Made by a program: the position numbers and the translations under genes. Below, piece after piece: positions 41,535-44,045 of a stretch of 44,045 bases of DNA; the stretch's first letter is position 1, and every line of letters starts with the position of its first letter. The DNA comes from Methylomicrobium sp. (GTDB taxonomy: Bacteria; Pseudomonadota; Gammaproteobacteria; Methylococcales; Methylomonadaceae). The stretch spans positions 1 through 44,045 of the forward strand of contig JAGXSU010000114.1 in assembly GCA_018333785.1 (NCBI GenBank), in the 5' to 3' direction. The notes beneath the pieces were generated by a model. That model searched no databases. It saw only the letters and a list, made by a program, of their open reading frames with translations, and was not told the origin of the DNA.

Positions 41535-44024
41535 ATGGATGCAAGACCTGATTTAAATTCCAATTCCGATATTGAGATTCTCGTTATCGATGATGAACCT
41601 AAAGTTAGGGATAGCCTGCAAGATATTTTGAAACTCTCGGGTTATCGAGTCGTAACTGCCGGCAATGTGCAAGCGGCTATCCAATTCATCAACGAGCGTG
41701 ATATCACCTTGATTCTGCTCGATCTGAATATGCCCATTCAAGATGGGCACCACTTGCTGGAATATATTGACCGTCACCAGTTGGACCTTCAGGTTCTCAT
41801 TATCAGTGGTGAAGCCACTTTTGCTCAAGCCTCCAGGTCCTTGCGTTTCAACTTTGTTCAGGAATTCATTAAAAAACCTTATGCGGTTGAAGCCTTGTTA
41901 CATTCGATTGAAATGGCGGCTGAAAAAATCCGGTTAAAAGAAGCCAATATCAAGATCCAGGCGCAGCTGTCCAAATCCGAGCAGTTGCATCGCTTTTTCG
42001 TCGACAGTTCGCCCGATATCATTTACATGCTGAACGACAGGGGTGAATTTGTATTTTTGAATAACGCCATAGCCAAAATTCTGGGTTACGAAAAACAGGA
42101 AGTCATTGGTAAACATTATTCTGACCTGGTCTACCAAACGGATATGGAAAAGGCCAAATATGCATTTAACGAACGCAGGACCGGTGACCGTTCGACCAAA
42201 GCGATTGAATTGCGGCTATGCTGCAAGAACAGTGATGAGCCAAAATATGTTGAAGCCAATTCGATCACGATTGTGCTCAGTTCCAAAGGTGTTTATAAAA
42301 AGAAACAGGACAATAAAGAATTCGTCGGCACTTATGGTGTCATCAGGGACATTAACGACCGTAAACTTTCCGAAAATATGCTGCGGAAACTCAATCTGGC
42401 GGTTGAAAACAGCCCTAATCTGATTTACATCACCGACAGTAACGGAACGATTGAATATGCCAATCCCAAAATAGTTGATATTTCAGGTTATACCGCCGAT
42501 GAAGTGTTAGGTCAGAATCCCCGTATATTCAGTTCAGGCGAAACGCCCCCGTTTGAATACAAGATCCTTTGGGATACTATTTCTTCTGGGCAAATATGGC
42601 GGGGTGTTTTTAAAAACAGAAAGAAAACAGGCCAATTGTACTGGGCTCAGCAATCCATAGCCCCCATGCTGAATTCCGAAAAGTGCGTGACTCATTATGT
42701 TGCAATCCAGGAAGATGTCACTGAGGCACTGCTTCAGCGAGAACAAATTTCTCATCAGGCCACCCACGATTCTTTGACAGACCTGATTAATCGCAGTGAA
42801 TTCGACCGGCGCTTAAAACGCATTATCAACACGGCTAAAATCAATCATTCCGAGCATGTTTTATGCTATCTGGATCTGGACAATTTTAAAATTGTAAACG
42901 ACACCTGTAATCATTCGGCAGGTGACGAACTGCTGCGTCAAATCAGTTGCCAATTCACAAAACTTATCCGCTACAGAGACTCGATTGCCCGTCTGGGCGG
43001 TGATGAGTTTGCTATTTTGATGGAACATTGTTCGCTGCAGCAAGCGCTGGTGACAACGGAACGTATCCACAAGCAAATCGAGCAATTTCAGTTTTATTGG
43101 GAAAACAAATGTTTCCGTATCGGTGTCAGCATTGGTTTGGTATTGATCAATTCTGAAAATAGTGCTTTTGATGATCTGTTGGAACGTGCCGATATGGCCT
43201 GCTACCTTGCGAAGAAAGGCGGCCGTAACCGGTCACATGTATTTGATGAGCAGGATCAGGCCAATATCCTGCGTCAAAATGAGCTGCCCTGGCCTGAAAA
43301 AATCAGGGATGCGTTAAGCCTAAATCGCTTCAAGCTTTACCGGCAAAAGATTATGCCTGTAAATTCGAGAGAGGAAGAGGGTGAGCATTACGAAATATTG
43401 ATTCGGTTGGAAGACGAGGACGGCAATTTGATCTTGCCCTGTGCTTTTATTCCTGCAGCCGAACGTTATCAACTCGCCGTTGAACTGGACCAATGGGTAA
43501 TTCGTAACCTGTTCGATTGGTTTCTCCAGCATCCTGAACGGTTGCAGGCGTTAGCGTTATGTTCAATTAATCTTTCCGCTTCCAGCCTGGCAGGCAAAGC
43601 AATGTCGGGATTTATTGCCGAGCAATTCAAAAAAACCGGCTTGCCGCCCGATAAGTTTTGTTTTGAAATTACTGAAACCGCCATTATTGCCAATTTGACT
43701 TCGGCAACTGAATTTATGATTTCACTTAAAGAACTGGGTTGCTTGTTTTCGCTGGACGATTTTGGTAGCGGCTTTTCATCGTTTTCTTATCTTAAAAATC
43801 TACAAGTCGACTTTCTTAAAATGGATGGCATTCATGTCCGAAATATCGAGTCTGATCCGGTCTCATTGGAGATGGTCAAGTCAATTAATGACATTGCCCA
43901 CTTGATGGGTAAAAAAACCATTGCCAAATTTGTCGAAAATGATGAGGTTTTAAACATACTGATGGGTTTGAAGGTGGATTACGTTCAAGGTTACGGTAGC
44001 GATAGACCTTCAGTTCTGCTCTAG
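41535..44024 (+). CDS. Response regulator with PAS-PAS-GGDEF-EAL domains
   Basis: An 829-residue c-di-GMP protein. Receiver domain 1-130 with phosphoacceptor Asp63 (LILLDLNMPIQDG), two PAS domains (about 155-280 and 285-400), an intact GGDEF (ARLGGDEFAIL) with an RxxD inhibitory site five residues before it (RYRD), then an EAL domain (about 575-829). The EAL motif reads EIL; SINLSAS, EITETA, DDFGSG, FLKMDG and YVQGYG are kept, but the usual AE[FG]VE reads AKFVE. Synthesis of c-di-GMP looks intact while hydrolysis is doubtful. It is likely controlled by the HDOD kinase upstream. The stop lies 21 nt from the window end. Confidence 0.92.
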   Translation: MDARPDLNSNSDIEILVIDDEPKVRDSLQDILKLSGYRVVTAGNVQAAIQFINERDITLILLDLNMPIQDGHHLLEYIDRHQLDLQVLIISGEATFAQASRSLRFNFVQEFIKKPYAVEALLHSIEMAAEKIRLKEANIKIQAQLSKSEQLHRFFVDSSPDIIYMLNDRGEFVFLNNAIAKILGYEKQEVIGKHYSDLVYQTDMEKAKYAFNERRTGDRSTKAIELRLCCKNSDEPKYVEANSITIVLSSKGVYKKKQDNKEFVGTYGVIRDINDRKLSENMLRKLNLAVENSPNLIYITDSNGTIEYANPKIVDISGYTADEVLGQNPRIFSSGETPPFEYKILWDTISSGQIWRGVFKNRKKTGQLYWAQQSIAPMLNSEKCVTHYVAIQEDVTEALLQREQISHQATHDSLTDLINRSEFDRRLKRIINTAKINHSEHVLCYLDLDNFKIVNDTCNHSAGDELLRQISCQFTKLIRYRDSIARLGGDEFAILMEHCSLQQALVTTERIHKQIEQFQFYWENKCFRIGVSIGLVLINSENSAFDDLLERADMACYLAKKGGRNRSHVFDEQDQANILRQNELPWPEKIRDALSLNRFKLYRQKIMPVNSREEEGEHYEILIRLEDEDGNLILPCAFIPAAERYQLAVELDQWVIRNLFDWFLQHPERLQALALCSINLSASSLAGKAMSGFIAEQFKKTGLPPDKFCFEITETAIIANLTSATEFMISLKELGCLFSLDDFGSGFSSFSYLKNLQVDFLKMDGIHVRNIESDPVSLEMVKSINDIAHLMGKKTIAKFVENDEVLNILMGLKVDYVQGYGSDRPSVLL

Positions 44025-44045
44025 TTTTGGTAGACGATGCACATC

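Overview
The window looks like a chromosomal segment of a diazotrophic gammaproteobacterium. By eye its base composition is moderate in G+C. The nif gene order (nifE-nifN-nifX-DUF269-DUF683-nif ferredoxin, then nifW-nifZ-nifM-clpX-nifF) closely resembles Azotobacter vinelandii. The glnA/ntrBC/glnK/amtB genes, rsmA/pdxA, c-di-GMP and HDOD signalling genes, and many interspersed palindromic repeats would suit a methanotroph of the Methylococcales. That genus-level placement is inference; no methane oxidation gene lies in the window.

Layout. 1-4400: three genes of unknown role (secreted beta-sandwich-like protein, predicted beta-propeller, outer-membrane barrel) among long repeat-rich non-coding stretches. 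4431-13458: an all-plus-strand nitrogen fixation cluster opening with a consensus sigma-54 promoter and a NifA-type upstream site. It covers FeMo-co scaffold assembly (NifEN, NifX and two NifX-associated proteins), electron supply (nif ferredoxin, flavodoxin NifF), nitrogenase maturation (NifW, NifZ, NifM), a nif-linked ClpX paralogue and a Grx-BolA fusion. A small membrane-protein gene in the cluster appears to be split by an interspersed repeat. 13841-16324: glycogen phosphorylase, perhaps with its own sigma-54/NtrC control. 16506-18282 (minus): pdxA-rsmA. 18639-20948: RND/MMPL exporter. 20959-25242 (minus): ntrC, ntrB and glnA. 25906-29996: two glnK-amtB pairs. 30428-33784: a giant AsmA/DUF748 protein. 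33856-35794: DUF2024 protein, a four-cysteine MarR regulator, a small membrane protein and a secreted six-cysteine protein. 36088-38719: SLC13-type transporter and an SDR. 38857-44024: exonuclease, HDOD-GAF histidine kinase and a response regulator-PAS-PAS-GGDEF-EAL protein.

How it works together. The core of the window is nitrogen control. NtrB/NtrC sense nitrogen state with GlnK, and GlnA assimilates ammonium taken up by AmtB. glnA and glnK diverge from a control region where two sigma-54 promoters face away from each other and a pair of NtrC-like sites, 32 bp apart, sits midway between them. The nif operon next door would respond to NifA through its own sigma-54 promoter.

The most interesting signals are: that symmetric glnA/glnK control region; a structured repeat family of about 145 nt with compensatory base changes between copies, one copy interrupting a small nif-cluster gene; the Grx-BolA fusion; a ClpX paralogue with an altered RKH loop; and a MarR regulator with a cysteine cluster whose likely operators flank its own gene and precede two small envelope proteins.
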